The notes beneath the pieces are model-generated. The model searched no databases. It was not told where the DNA came from and saw nothing but the letters and a program-made list of their open reading frames with translations. A DNA stretch of 64,000 nucleotides. It comes from Methylobrevis albus (GTDB taxonomy: Bacteria > Pseudomonadota > Alphaproteobacteria > Rhizobiales > Pleomorphomonadaceae). Below are positions 8,038-18,174 of the stretch, in pieces. The DNA is taken from NCBI RefSeq assembly GCF_015904235.1, contig NZ_JADZLT010000041.1:53571-117570 (forward strand). Direction: 5' to 3'. The position numbers and the translations under genes are program-made. Every line of letters begins with the position of its first letter. Position 1 is the first letter of the stretch.

Positions 8038-9044
8038 GGCACATCATCTATGGTGGCGACGGCTTCGTCGGTCGTCATCTCGCGCAGAAGCTCGTCGCCG
8101 ATGGCGAAGAGGTCGTCGTCGCCGACATCGTGAAGAGCGAACTGCCGCATTACGCGCAGGCCCGCTTCATCCACACCGACGTGACCGATGCGGCGGCCGT
8201 CCGGGCCGTCGGCCTGAAGCCGGACGACATGGTCTACAACCTGTCGGCCAAGATGCTGTCGCCGATCGTCACCCGCGCCGAGCGCCACGAGTTCTTCTTC
8301 CCCGTGAATTTCTACGGCACGAAGAACATCATGGAGGCGATGGGCGACGCCGGCGCCGACCGCCTGGTGCACTACACCACCGACATGATCTACGGCCACA
8401 CCTACAGCTGGCCGCAGACCGAAGAGCATCCGGCGGTGCCGCTCGGCGAATACGGCCTCTCGAAGCTGAAGACCGAGGAACTCGCCGCCGAGTGGCGCAC
8501 CCGCGGCATGCGCGTGTCGCTGTTCCGGCCGCGCCTGATCATCGGCCCGGGCCGGCTCGGCATCCTCGCCAAGCTGTTCAAGCTGATCGACTGGAACCTG
8601 CCGGTGCCGATGATCGGTTCGGGCAAGAACCCCTACCAGTTCATCTCGGTGTTCGACTGCGCCGAAGCCGCGCGGCTCGCCTGGAAGGCGGGCGTGCCGA
8701 ACGAGGCCTACAACCTCGGTTCGAACGAGCCGCCGCCGGTGCGCAAGCTGCTCGGCGACCTGATCCGCTTCGCCGGATCGAAGTCGATCCTGGTGCCGAC
8801 GCCGGCCTGGGCGGTGAAGAAGACGCTCGACCTGCTCGACGCCGTCAACCTGCCGATCATGGACCCGGAGCAGTATTTGATCGCCGACGAGATGTGCATC
8901 CTCGATTGCACCAAGGCCGAGCGCGACCTCGGCTGGGTGGCGAAGTATCGCGACGAGGACATGCTGATCGCCGCCTACCGCGAGTACCGCGCCAAGAAGA
9001 CCGGCGCGGCCCACGCACCCGGCGCGGCCGTTCCGGCGGAATGA
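8034..9044 (+). CDS. NAD(P)-dependent epimerase/reductase, extended SDR
   Basis: A 336-aa extended short-chain dehydrogenase. The Rossmann glycine motif is at the N-terminus (IIYGGDGFVGRHL, residues 4-16), an acidic residue follows the second strand (VVVADIV), and the catalytic YxxxK is in EYGLSK near residue 140, downstream of HYTTDMIYG. Such enzymes epimerise, reduce or decarboxylate nucleotide- or lipid-linked sugars. In a DprE1-containing set it could take the place of the classical SDR DprE2 by reducing the keto sugar, but it belongs to a different SDR branch, so this is only a hypothesis. It is coupled to the transporter gene by a 4-nt overlap. Confidence 0.8.
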   Translation: MRHIIYGGDGFVGRHLAQKLVADGEEVVVADIVKSELPHYAQARFIHTDVTDAAAVRAVGLKPDDMVYNLSAKMLSPIVTRAERHEFFFPVNFYGTKNIMEAMGDAGADRLVHYTTDMIYGHTYSWPQTEEHPAVPLGEYGLSKLKTEELAAEWRTRGMRVSLFRPRLIIGPGRLGILAKLFKLIDWNLPVPMIGSGKNPYQFISVFDCAEAARLAWKAGVPNEAYNLGSNEPPPVRKLLGDLIRFAGSKSILVPTPAWAVKKTLDLLDAVNLPIMDPEQYLIADEMCILDCTKAERDLGWVAKYRDEDMLIAAYREYRAKKTGAAHAPGAAVPAE

Positions 9045-9212
9045 CCTTGCCGCGCGGACGGCGCCAGTCGGCGCCGCCCGCAGCGCGCCAAATTTGACCG
9101 GCCGGCGGCGCGTCGCCCCGGCTTGGGTCCGCCGCCCGTCGCGGCTGCGGACACGACACTTCGAACCCGAACCAACCGTTCAACGCCTTGCCGTCCCGGA
9201 GGGACAGACCCG

Positions 9213-10664
<1,452 letters not shown>

Positions 10665-10671
10665 CCGGCGA

Positions 10672-10760
10672 CCACCGGACAGCATCCCTCGGCAAGAACA
10701 ACCTTCTCCCCGCGCGGGGAGAAGGCTCGCCCCTCGACGACTGCCGACCGCAAGGGCGCA
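10672..10760. repeat. GC-rich hairpin repeat (cttctccccgcgcggggagaag)
   Basis: Between the aminotransferase and the membrane-protein gene, CTTCTCCCC and GGGGAGAAG around 10706-10727 form a perfect stem with a tiny CGCG core. It is followed by a gctcgcccctcgacga tail. Hairpins of this kind are frequent intergenic repeats in alphaproteobacteria. It may stabilise mRNA ends or attenuate transcription within the gene set. There is no T-run, so a classic terminator is not claimed. Confidence 0.5.
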
Positions 10761-10788
10761 AGGCCCGAGGTCGGGTGGAGACGACCCC

Positions 10789-12024
10789 ATGAGCGTCACC
10801 GACCTCCGCGCCGCCCTGACCCAGCCTCCGCCGCCGCGACCGGCGCCCGTCGATGCGCCGGTGGTCGGCGCCGCCGGGCGCCTCGTCGCCGGCTGGATGA
10901 GCGAGGCGCTCGTGACCCGCCTCGCGCAGGTCGTGTTCCTCGCCTTCGTCTGCTTCAGCGCGGCGGGCGCCTGGGTGAAGCCGCTCTACGACTGGGACAC
11001 GGTGGCCTACATCGCGGTCGCCATGGAGCCGGACTACAGCGATCCGGTCGCGCTCCACCGCGATGCCTTCGCGCTGGTCGAGAAGCACGCCGCGCCGGCC
11101 GGCAAGTGGTACTTCTTCACCGCCGAGAACGAGTACAAGGCGCACCAGTACGCGAACGCCGAGAGCTTCGTCTCGCAGCTGCCGATGTACCGGGTGAAGC
11201 CCGCCTATGTCGCGGCGATCCGGGCGCTGTCGGGCGTCGCCGACCCCTTCGTCGCGACCAAGATCATCGCCGTGCTCTCGACGCTCGCTGCCGGCCTCGT
11301 CGTGTTCTGGTGGATGAGCCGGCGCGGCTTCGCCCAGGCCGGCCTGCTGCTCGCCCCCGTGATGGCGATCGGCGGCTTCTTCCACATGGCGCTGCTCGCG
11401 ACCCCCGACATGCCCTATGCGGCGCTCGGCCTCGCCGGGCTCTATCTCCTCGCCAAGGGGCGTGACTGGGCGGCCGTGCCGCTGCTGCTCGCCATGTTCC
11501 TGATGCGCGTCGACGCGATCATCCTTCTGTTCGCGCTGCTGCTGGCTGCCCTTGCCTTCCGCACGGCGGTGAAGCCGCTCGCCGTCACCTTCGCCGTGGC
11601 GCTCGCCGCCTATTTCGCGATCTCGGCGGCGGCCGGGCACATCGGCTGGTGGCCGCACTTCGTGTTCTCCAACATCGAGATCCAGAACACGCTGGTCGGC
11701 TTTGCGCCCGAGTTCAGCCTGAAGGTCTACCTCGAGGGCATTTTCCGCGGCGTCGTCCTTGCGGTGCGCGACTACAACTGGCCGGCCATGATGCTGGTGT
11801 TCATCGTCGGCGGGCTGATGCTGGTGCGTGGCGGCGTCCGCTTCGAGCGCCGGGCGGCGATGCTGCTCTTCGCCCTCCTGCTCGCCTTCGGCGGCAAGTT
11901 CGTCACCTTCCCGCTGCCGGTCGACCGCAACTACTTCCTGTTCGTGGTGGCGACGGCGCTGGTGCTGCTCGAGGCCTGGAAGCCGCGCATGGATCTTGCC
12001 GGCCTCTCGCGGCCGGGACGCTGA
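10789..12024 (+). CDS. Polytopic membrane protein, candidate GT-C glycosyltransferase
   Basis: A 411-aa protein with a soluble N-terminus of about 50 residues and roughly nine or ten membrane helices. Right after the first helix comes a large loop beginning KPLYDWDTVAYIA and containing DYSDPVALH. Acidic residues in the first external loop are the hallmark of GT-C transferases (PMT, ArnT and arabinosyltransferase types), which use polyprenyl-phosphate sugars as donors. No specific family is recognised, so the activity is inferred from fold and context. It is the last gene of the 4685-12024 set, and a transferase is the step the set otherwise lacks. The start ATG at 10789 lies 124 nt after the aminotransferase. 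Confidence 0.7.
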   Translation: MSVTDLRAALTQPPPPRPAPVDAPVVGAAGRLVAGWMSEALVTRLAQVVFLAFVCFSAAGAWVKPLYDWDTVAYIAVAMEPDYSDPVALHRDAFALVEKHAAPAGKWYFFTAENEYKAHQYANAESFVSQLPMYRVKPAYVAAIRALSGVADPFVATKIIAVLSTLAAGLVVFWWMSRRGFAQAGLLLAPVMAIGGFFHMALLATPDMPYAALGLAGLYLLAKGRDWAAVPLLLAMFLMRVDAIILLFALLLAALAFRTAVKPLAVTFAVALAAYFAISAAAGHIGWWPHFVFSNIEIQNTLVGFAPEFSLKVYLEGIFRGVVLAVRDYNWPAMMLVFIVGGLMLVRGGVRFERRAAMLLFALLLAFGGKFVTFPLPVDRNYFLFVVATALVLLEAWKPRMDLAGLSRPGR

Positions 12025-12107
12025 TCGCGGCACGGTGATCGCCCGGCCGCTTGCACGGCCCCTTGCGGCATGGAACCTTCGGCGCCCGACGGGAAAGGGG
12101 CGCTGCC

Positions 12108-12725
12108 ATGAAAATCTGGGGCCGGATCAATTCGACCAACGTGCGCAAGGCGTTGTGGGCGGCGGAGGAAGCCGGCGTCGCCTATGATCATGAATCGGCG
12201 GGCGGCGCCTTCGGCATCGTCGATTCGCCCGCGTTCCGCGCGATGAACCCGAACGGCCTCGTGCCGGTGCTGGAAGACGACGGCCTCGTGCTCTGGGAAT
12301 CGAACGCCGTGACGCGCTATCTCGCGGCGCGCTATGCGCCCGGCACGCTCTATCCGGAGGATCCCGCCACCCGCGCCGTCGGCGACAAGTGGATGGACTG
12401 GACGGTGACGACGATCGCGCCGGCGCTCCGCCCGCTGTTCTGGGGCCTGCTGCGCACCCCGCCCGCCGAACGCGACCTCGCCGCGATCGACGCCGCGCGT
12501 CTGCAGATGGCGAAGCTGCTCGCGATGCCCGACGCGGCGCTGCAGGATGCGCCGTATCTTTCGGGCGAGAGCTTCGCGATGGGCGACATCCCGCTCGGCT
12601 GCGTCGCCTACGCCTGGTTCGAACTCCCCATCGAGCGCCCCGACCTGCCGCACCTCGCCGCCTGGTACGAGCGCCTGAAGACCCGCCCGGCCTTCGTCAA
12701 GGCGGTGATGACGCCGCTGACGTGA
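12108..12725 (+). CDS. Glutathione S-transferase family protein
   Basis: A 205-aa cytosolic GST. The thioredoxin-fold N-domain runs from MKIWGRINSTNVRKALWAAEEAG and contains the conserved cis-proline region NPNGLVPVLEDDGLVLWESNAVTRYL with the glutathione-binding Glu-Ser pair. The all-helical C-domain includes FAMGDIPLGCVAYAWFELP, the N-capping box region. The catalytic residue is probably the serine or asparagine in INSTNVRK. The ATG at 12108 is preceded by GGAAAGGGG; an ATG at 12051 gives an unrelated leader. It stands alone and converges on gcvPB across a repeat-filled gap. Confidence 0.88.
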   Translation: MKIWGRINSTNVRKALWAAEEAGVAYDHESAGGAFGIVDSPAFRAMNPNGLVPVLEDDGLVLWESNAVTRYLAARYAPGTLYPEDPATRAVGDKWMDWTVTTIAPALRPLFWGLLRTPPAERDLAAIDAARLQMAKLLAMPDAALQDAPYLSGESFAMGDIPLGCVAYAWFELPIERPDLPHLAAWYERLKTRPAFVKAVMTPLT

Positions 12726-13008
12726 GGGGGGGTGTAGCCCCACGACGGACCCCATCCCTCCCCCTTGTGGGGAGGGTGGCCCGCCGGAGGCGGGGTCGGG
12801 AGGGGTTACGGCCTCTCCGCGAACTGTGCGCAAGTGCAGATTCGACCAGCTTCAGCTTAACTGACGTTTGAATTCGAGGCGCCGCCGCTACCCCTCCCGA
12901 CCCCGCTTCGCGGGGCCACCCCTGCTACGGAGCCGCGGGTCTCCTCCGCCTGCTGCGCAGCCCCACGAGGGGGAGGGATGAGATCCGTCGTGGGGAGCCC
13001 CCTCACTC
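12722..13008. repeat. Large imperfect inverted repeat of GC-rich dispersed elements between convergent genes
   Basis: The gap between the convergent GST and gcvPB genes is filled by two facing copies of a dispersed repeat with the core ccctcccccttgtggggagggt plus a cgggtcgggagggg flank. One copy is at about 12752-12806 and the inverted copy at about 12890-12983. The outer parts also pair: gtgaggggg (12722 on) with ccccctcac (to 13008), and cacgacgga with tccgtcgtg. A very long stem-loop is therefore possible in either transcript and could act as a two-way terminator or mRNA-end stabiliser. No gene is seen inside. Confidence 0.75.
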
Positions 13009-14583
13009 CGCCGCCACACGCCCCTCCGGCTCCGGCGCCCGCCAGGCGAGCCGCGGGTTGCGTGCCGCCGCCGTCTCATCCAGCCGCCGCCGCGGCGCGA
13101 ACACCGGCGCCGCCTTGAACGCCTCGACCTCGCCGGCCTTCGCCCGTTCCACCAGATGCCGGAGCGCGCCGACGAACTGGTCAAGGCCGGCCTTCGATTC
13201 CGATTCCGTCGGCTCGATCAGCAGCGCGCCGTGCACGACGAGCGGGAAATACATCGTCATCGGGTGGAAGCCCTCGTCGATCATCGCTTTGGCGAAATCG
13301 AGCGTGGTGACGCCGGTGCCCTCGAGGAAGCGGTCGTCGAACAGCACCTCGTGCATCACCGGCACGTCGCCGAACGGCAGGGTCATCACGTCCATGAGCT
13401 GCGCCTTGACGTAGTTGGCGTTGAGCACGGCGTCCTCCGACGCCTGCCGGAGCCCGTCGGCGCCGTGGGCGAGCATGTAGGACAGCGCGCGCACGAACAT
13501 GCCCATCTGGCCGTGGAAAGCGGTGATGCGGCCGAACGGCGTCGCGCTGCCCGCCGCCTGCTTGCGCGTCTCGACGAACTCGGCCGAGCCGTCGTCGGCA
13601 AAGCGCACGAAGGGCACGGGGGCGAAGGGGGCGAGCTTGTCGGAGAGCACGACGGGCCCGGCGCCCGGCCCGCCGCCGCCGTGCGGCGTCGAGAAGGTCT
13701 TGTGCAGGTTGATGTGCATGGCGTCGACGCCGAGGTCGCCCGGGCGCGTCTTGCCGACGATCGCGTTGAAGTTGGCGCCGTCGGCATAGAAGTAGGCGCC
13801 GGCCGCGTGCACCGCCTCGGCGATGGCGACGATGTCGCGCTCGAACAGGCCGCAGGTGTTCGGGTTGGTCAGCATGATCGCCGCCACCTGCGGCGACAGC
13901 TTCGCCTTGACGGCCTCCGGGTCGACGGTGCCGTCGGCGCGGGCCGGGATCGACACGACCTTGAAGCCGAGCTGGGCGGCGGTCGCCGGATTGGTGCCGT
14001 GCGCCGATTCAGGCACCAGCACGATGGTGCGGTCCTCGCCGCGCGCCTTGATCGCGGCCTTGATCGCCGCCATGCCGCACATCTCGCCATGCGCGCCGGC
14101 CTTCGGGCTCATCGCCACCGAGGCCATGCCGGTCATCTCGAGCAGCCACCGGCCACACTCGGCGACGAGCTCGATCGCGCCGGAAACCGTGCCGAGCGGC
14201 TGCAGCGGGTGCACGTCGGCAAAGCCCGGCAGCCGCGCCATCTTCTCGTTGAGCCGCGGGTTGTGCTTCATCGTGCACGAGCCGAGCGGATAGAGGCCGA
14301 GGTCGATCGCATAGTTCTGCGTCGAGAGGCGCACGTAGTGCCGCATCGTCTCGGGCTCGGTGAGCCCCGGCAGGTCGAGCGGGGTTTTCCGCGCATGGCC
14401 GCCGAGGCGGAACGGGGTCTCGCCGGCGTCCTCGATGTCGACGCCGGAGACCTCACGCCGGCCGACCTCGAAGATCAGCGGTTCCGCGATGTCGAGGCCG
14501 CGGTTGCCGGTGAAGGTCGGGCTGGCGGGGAGGGGGGCAGAAGCGGTCGGGGCAGTGGGGCGGCCCTGGGTATTCATGGTCAT
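13003..14583 (-). CDS. gcvPB: Glycine dehydrogenase (decarboxylating) subunit 2, P-protein beta part
   Basis: A 526-aa PLP enzyme subunit of the glycine cleavage system. With GcvPA it decarboxylates glycine and passes the aminomethyl group to lipoyl-GcvH. The PLP lysine is K295 in NLHKTFSTPHGGGGPGAGP. Other family blocks are YPLGSCTMKHNPRLNE near 98, SAHGTNPATAAQLGF near 193 and LTNPNTCGLFE near 238. The first residues are a low-complexity Pro/Ala/Thr stretch. The ATG at 14583 has GAGG just upstream. It is the last gene of gcvT-gcvH-gcvPA-gcvPB and is separated from gcvPA by 205 nt of inverted repeats, an unusually large gap for this operon. Confidence 0.95.
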   Translation of the reverse strand: MTMNTQGRPTAPTASAPLPASPTFTGNRGLDIAEPLIFEVGRREVSGVDIEDAGETPFRLGGHARKTPLDLPGLTEPETMRHYVRLSTQNYAIDLGLYPLGSCTMKHNPRLNEKMARLPGFADVHPLQPLGTVSGAIELVAECGRWLLEMTGMASVAMSPKAGAHGEMCGMAAIKAAIKARGEDRTIVLVPESAHGTNPATAAQLGFKVVSIPARADGTVDPEAVKAKLSPQVAAIMLTNPNTCGLFERDIVAIAEAVHAAGAYFYADGANFNAIVGKTRPGDLGVDAMHINLHKTFSTPHGGGGPGAGPVVLSDKLAPFAPVPFVRFADDGSAEFVETRKQAAGSATPFGRITAFHGQMGMFVRALSYMLAHGADGLRQASEDAVLNANYVKAQLMDVMTLPFGDVPVMHEVLFDDRFLEGTGVTTLDFAKAMIDEGFHPMTMYFPLVVHGALLIEPTESESKAGLDQFVGALRHLVERAKAGEVEAFKAAPVFAPRRRLDETAAARNPRLAWRAPEPEGRVAAE

Positions 14584-14788
14584 GCGAACCTCGATCCTGA
14601 TGCGGCTGCCGCTGCAGCGATCCCTCCCCCTCGTGGGGAGGGTGGCGAGCGAAGCGAGCCGGGAGGGGTGCAGCCTCTCGGTTGAGTCCGGTGGTCGTGA
14701 TCGGCGCCGCTGCCCCCTCCCGACCCGGCCGTTGGCCGGGCCACCCTCCCCACAAGGGGGAGGGAGGGTTGCGAGGCAGCGCCCGCCA
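14584..14788. repeat. Facing pair of GC-rich dispersed repeats inside the gcv operon
   Basis: The gap between gcvPA and gcvPB holds two inverted copies of the same repeat family as at 12722-13008. One runs from about 14620 to 14675 (atccctccccctcgtgggg, then gggaggggtgcagcc) and the other from about 14710 to 14769 (ccccctcccgacccggcc, then cacaagggggaggga). In the gcv mRNA they would form a stable stem. This looks like a repeat insertion into a spacer that is usually short; it may lower or uncouple gcvPB expression. Confidence 0.75.
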
Positions 14789-16135
14789 TCACCCCAGCAC
14801 CTCGGCCAGCGCCGCCGCGAACGCCGCCCGGTCCTCGTCGGTATTCACCTCGGTGGAGGCGACGACGAGGAGGTCGGAGAGCTCGGGGTGGCGGGGTTCC
14901 AGGCGGGTGGCGGGGACGCCGGCGAGAATGCCGCGGCCGGCAAGCTGCTCGACGATCGCCGCCGCGTCGCCGGGGACGCGGATGGTGAACTCGTTGAAGA
15001 AGCTGTCGTTCAGCACCTCGACGCCGGGGATCGCGGTAAGCAGGCCCGCGAGCTTCACGGCGTTGGCGTGGTTGAGCCGGGCGAGCTTCTCGAGCCCCGC
15101 GCCGCCGAGCATCGACATGTGGATCGAGAACGCCGTCGCGCAGAGGCCGGCGTTGGTGCAGATGTTCGACGTCGCCTTGTCGCGGCGGATGTGCTGCTCA
15201 CGGGTGGACAGCGTCAGCACGAAGCCGCGCTGGCCGTCGGCGTCGACGGTCTCGCCGCAGAGCCGGCCCGGCATCTGGCGCACGAATTTTTCCCGGGTCG
15301 CGAACAGGCCGACATAAGGCCCGCCGAAGGAGAGCGCGTTGCCGAGCGACTGGCCCTCGCCGACGACAATGTCCGCCCCTTGCGCGCCCGGCGGCTCGAT
15401 CAGGCCGAGAGCGACGACCTCCGTGAACACGGCGACCAGCAGCGCGCCGTGCGCGTGCGCCTTCTCGGCGATCGGGCGGAGATCAACGAGGTGGCCGTAG
15501 AACGACGGCGACTGCACCACGACGCAGGAGGTGGTGTCGTCGATCGCGGCGAGAATGTCCTCGGTGCCTTCGGGATCCGGGGGAAGGTCGGAGACCGTGC
15601 CGCCGGACATCGTGGTGACGGTGCGCACGACGCCGCGGTAGTGCGGATGCAGGCCGCCGGAGACGACGGCCTTCGAGCGCCGCGTCAGCCGGTGCGCCAT
15701 CAGCACCGCCTCGGCGGTGCCGGTCGAGCCGTCGTACATCGAGGCGTTGGCGACCTCCATGCCGGTGAGGCGGGCGACCTGGGTCTGGAACTCGAACAGC
15801 ACCTGCAGCGTGCCTTGCGAGACTTCCGGCTGGTACGGCGTATAGGCCGTGAGAAACTCCGACCGCTGGATCAGGTGGTCGACGGTCGCCGGCACGTGGT
15901 GCTTGTAGGCGCCGGCGCCGACGAAGAACGGCACCGAGCCGGCCGGCACGTTCTTCGCCGCCATGCGGCCGAGCGTGCGTTCGACGGAAAGCTCGGTCGC
16001 GCCGCGCGGCAGGTTGAGGAGGCCGTCCACCCGCTTGTCGGCGGGGATCGCGGCGAAGAGGTCGTCGACCGAACCGGTGCCGATCGCCGCCAGCATGGCG
16101 GCGCGGTCGTCGGCGGTGAGGGGATGGTAGCGCAT
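14789..16135 (-). CDS. gcvPA: Glycine dehydrogenase (decarboxylating) subunit 1, P-protein alpha part
   Basis: A 448-aa subunit that pairs with GcvPB to form the two-chain P-protein typical of many bacteria. Family features visible are [19 protein letters not shown] at the start, [20 protein letters not shown] near residue 78, and [20 protein letters not shown] followed by [19 protein letters not shown]. The [18 protein letters not shown] block lies near 258. The length is normal for the family. It lies 18 nt downstream of gcvH on the same strand and is read from the riboswitch-controlled promoter. Confidence 0.95.
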   Translation of the reverse strand: MRYHPLTADDRAAMLAAIGTGSVDDLFAAIPADKRVDGLLNLPRGATELSVERTLGRMAAKNVPAGSVPFFVGAGAYKHHVPATVDHLIQRSEFLTAYTPYQPEVSQGTLQVLFEFQTQVARLTGMEVANASMYDGSTGTAEAVLMAHRLTRRSKAVVSGGLHPHYRGVVRTVTTMSGGTVSDLPPDPEGTEDILAAIDDTTSCVVVQSPSFYGHLVDLRPIAEKAHAHGALLVAVFTEVVALGLIEPPGAQGADIVVGEGQSLGNALSFGGPYVGLFATREKFVRQMPGRLCGETVDADGQRGFVLTLSTREQHIRRDKATSNICTNAGLCATAFSIHMSMLGGAGLEKLARLNHANAVKLAGLLTAIPGVEVLNDSFFNEFTIRVPGDAAAIVEQLAGRGILAGVPATRLEPRHPELSDLLVVASTEVNTDEDRAAFAAALAEVLG

Positions 16136-16153
16136 GGGCTGGCCTTGCTGCCG

Positions 16154-16525
16154 TCAGAGGCTTTCGCAGTAGTCGTCATAGGCGGAGCGGCTCATGAGGC
16201 CATCGAGCTCGGCGGGGTCGGCGAGCTTCAGCTTCAGGAACCAGCCGTCGGTCTCGGGCGCGGCGTTGACCTTGGCCGGCTCGTCGACGAGCGCGTCGTT
16301 GACCTCGGTGACGGTGCCGGAGACCGCGGCGTAGACCTCGCTCGCCGCCTTGACCGATTCGACCACCGCCGCCTCGTCGCCTTTTGCAAAGGTCTTTCCG
16401 ACCGCGGGGAGCTCGACGTAGACGACGTCGCCGAGGGCGGACTGGGCGTAATTGGTGATGCCGATCATGGCGATGTCGCCGTCGACGGCGATCCATTCGT
16501 GGTCGGTCGTGAAGTAAACGGGCAT
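16154..16525 (-). CDS. gcvH: Glycine cleavage system H protein (lipoyl carrier)
   Basis: A 123-aa lipoyl carrier that shuttles the aminomethyl group from the P-protein to GcvT. The lipoylated lysine is K59 in VVESVKAASEVYAAVSG. The N-terminus (VYFTTDHEWI) and GITNYAQSALGDVVYVELP are diagnostic for GcvH. Length is normal. It sits between gcvT (30 nt upstream) and gcvPA (18 nt downstream) in the usual alphaproteobacterial order. Confidence 0.96.
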   Translation of the reverse strand: MPVYFTTDHEWIAVDGDIAMIGITNYAQSALGDVVYVELPAVGKTFAKGDEAAVVESVKAASEVYAAVSGTVTEVNDALVDEPAKVNAAPETDGWFLKLKLADPAELDGLMSRSAYDDYCESL

Positions 16526-16555
16526 CGATCTGTCCTGCTGGTCGGGGAGGATGGG

Positions 16556-17704
16556 TCAGGCGGGCTTGCGCACGAAGCGGGCCGGGACGAAGGGGAGGGC
16601 GGCGACGGTGGCGGCGAGCGGCTTGCCGCGCACGAGGAGCTGCACAGGGGTTCCGGGCGCCGCGAAGGCGGCGGCGACGTAGCCCATGGCGATTGGGGCA
16701 CCGACGCTGGGGCCGAAGCCGCCCGAGGTGACGGTGCCGATGTCGGCCCCTGCGGCCGAGAGGATCGGCGTGCCCTCGCGCGCCGGCGCCCGGCCTTCGA
16801 GCCGCAAGCCGACGCGGCGGCGCTTCGGCCCCTCGGCGATCTCGCGCAGCACGACGCCGTCGCCGCGGAAGCCGCCCTCGGCGCGGCGGCGCTTCTGGAT
16901 CGACCAGACGAGGTTCGCCTCGACCGGCGTCGTGGTCTCGTTGATGTCGTGGCCGTGCAGGCAGAGGCCGGCCTCGAGCCGCAGCGAATCGCGCGCACCG
17001 AGCCCGACGGGCGCGACCTCGGGCTCGGCGAGCAGCGCGTCCCAAAGCTCGCCCGCGCGGGTCGCCAGCACGGAAATCTCGAAGCCGTCCTCGCCGGTGT
17101 AGCCGGAGCGGCTGACGTGGCACGGGATGCCGGCGATGGTGGCCGGGCCGGCGGTCATGAACGGCATGCCGGTGACATCGGCGCCGGAGCGGGTGAGCAC
17201 GGTGACGGCGAGCGGCCCCTGCAGCGCGAGCAGCGCGCGGTCGTCCGCCACCTCGACGGCAACGGCAGGCGGCAGATGGGCGCGCAGCAGCGCGTAGTCG
17301 ATCTCCTTGCGGCCGGCGTTGACGACGAGGAACAGGCGGCCATCGTCCGCCGGGTCGGCCGAGCGGTGGATCATCAGGTCGTCGACGATGCCGCCGGTCT
17401 CGGTCAGAAACTGGCTGTAGCGCTGGGCGCCCGGGGCGAGGTTCACGATGTCGGCGGGGACCAGCGCTTCCAGCGCGGCCGCCGTCGTGGCGTGGTCCGG
17501 GCCGACGAGGAACACCTGGCCCATGTGCGAGACGTCGAACAGGCCGGCCTTGTCGCGGGTGTGCAGATGCTCGGCGAGGATGCCGGCGTACTGCACCGGC
17601 ATCGCATAGCCCGCGAACGGCACCATGCGGGCACCGAGGGCGCGGTGGCGCGCATCGAGCGGGGTGGTGCGGAGGTCGGTCGGATCACTGTCGGCAGCGG
17701 ACAT
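16556..17704 (-). CDS. gcvT: Glycine cleavage system aminomethyltransferase (T protein)
   Basis: A 382-aa tetrahydrofolate-dependent aminomethyltransferase that releases ammonia and forms methylene-tetrahydrofolate. Family features include ARMVPFAGYAMPVQYAGIL near residue 25, KAGLFDVSHMGQVFLVG near 52, SRSGYTGEDGFEISV near 200 and the C-terminal barrel block ending in GMPV-like segments and PFVPARFVRKPA. The ATG at 17704 is about 60 nt below the riboswitch. It is the first gene of the gcv operon. The one-carbon product links to fhs further along the window. Confidence 0.95.
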   Translation of the reverse strand: MSAADSDPTDLRTTPLDARHRALGARMVPFAGYAMPVQYAGILAEHLHTRDKAGLFDVSHMGQVFLVGPDHATTAAALEALVPADIVNLAPGAQRYSQFLTETGGIVDDLMIHRSADPADDGRLFLVVNAGRKEIDYALLRAHLPPAVAVEVADDRALLALQGPLAVTVLTRSGADVTGMPFMTAGPATIAGIPCHVSRSGYTGEDGFEISVLATRAGELWDALLAEPEVAPVGLGARDSLRLEAGLCLHGHDINETTTPVEANLVWSIQKRRRAEGGFRGDGVVLREIAEGPKRRRVGLRLEGRAPAREGTPILSAAGADIGTVTSGGFGPSVGAPIAMGYVAAAFAAPGTPVQLLVRGKPLAATVAALPFVPARFVRKPA

Positions 17705-17763
17705 CGCGCGCGGGTCTCCCGTCGAGGGTTGCGTCGGACTCCGGGCATCCGGAGTCCTGGAAC

Positions 17764-17975
17764 GCCCCCTCTGTCAGGAAACCTGAGAGATTCCCGCGGC
17801 AGTTCACCTGCCTCGCGGTTACTCCGTCGGTGGACGGCCGTTGGACCGGCCGTCGCTTTCCAGAGTGTCGCTCGCCGAGAGCGGTCCTTCTGCCTGAGAG
17901 TTTCCGGGGCGGTTGCTCCTTCGGCGCCGGCTTCGCCCATCGAGGGCTGACCGGTCTCTCCCGCTCGGCGGTCTT
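17764..17975 (-). promoter_or_regulatory. Tandem glycine riboswitch
   Basis: In the gcv leader, the minus strand shows two consecutive glycine aptamers. The first runs from GCGGGAGAGACCGG (about 17968) through GCCGAAGGAGCAACCGC to GAAACTCTCAGGCAGAAGG (about 17886). The second, starting near CTCTGGAAAGCGAC, has CCACCGACGGAGTAACCGC and ends GGGAATCTCTCAGGTTTCC (near 17770). The GAGAG, GGAGCAA/GGAGTAA and CTCTCAGG boxes are the conserved cores. It precedes gcvT, as in many bacteria, where glycine binding turns on the cleavage system. Confidence 0.93.
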
Positions 17976-18033
17976 CGTGCGCCGCACGGGATGCGGCGTG
18001 GTGCCGGCGACCGAAGCCGACCGACTACGGGAA

Positions 18034-18060
18034 ACTCTATCAGGTGATCGGAATTGTCAA
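18034..18060 (-). promoter_or_regulatory. Candidate sigma-70 promoter for the gcv operon
   Basis: On the minus strand TTGACA (18055-18060) is followed after 15 nt by TAGAGT (18034-18039), about 60 nt before the first riboswitch aptamer. The -35 match is perfect. The spacer is short, and a 17-nt spacing would instead put GAGTTT at -10. Position fits a leader that carries the complete tandem aptamer. Confidence 0.45.
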
Positions 18061-18141
18061 TGGTGGATCAGGTCGATCCGGCGCGCAGGCGGGCGGCCCG
18101 GAATGGATCCCGACCGATCGACGCGGGCGCCTCTCGGCGCG

Positions 18142-18174
18142 AAGGTAACCTTTACCCGTAAGGTTAATTATACT
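18142..18174 (+). promoter_or_regulatory. Candidate promoter with repeated AAGGT/ACCTT arms
   Basis: In an AT-rich stretch, AAGGT (18142), ACCTT (18148) and AAGGTT (18160) form two overlapping dyads: AAGGT-A-ACCTT, and AACCTT-N7-AAGGTT. Just downstream TATACT (18169-18174) is a good -10 hexamer. The arms would cover the -35 region, as expected for a repressor or activator site. The following gene at 18282 has an A/T-rich leader of about 100 nt. The regulator is unknown. Confidence 0.4.

Noticed and set aside
12051..12107. Longer start for the glutathione transferase gene
   Set aside because: The extra 19 residues do not belong to the GST fold, and the ATG at 12108 has a good ribosome-binding site.
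12752..14769. Recurrent GC-rich repeats considered as a CRISPR array
   Set aside because: The copies are few, inverted, of unequal length and unevenly spaced, so they are dispersed repeats and not an array.
14360..17950. Plus-strand frame of about 1196 codons across the gcv operon
   Set aside because: It runs antisense to gcvPB, gcvPA, gcvH and gcvT, and through repeats and the riboswitch. Its product is arginine-, glycine- and aspartate-rich low-complexity sequence, as expected from high-GC DNA.
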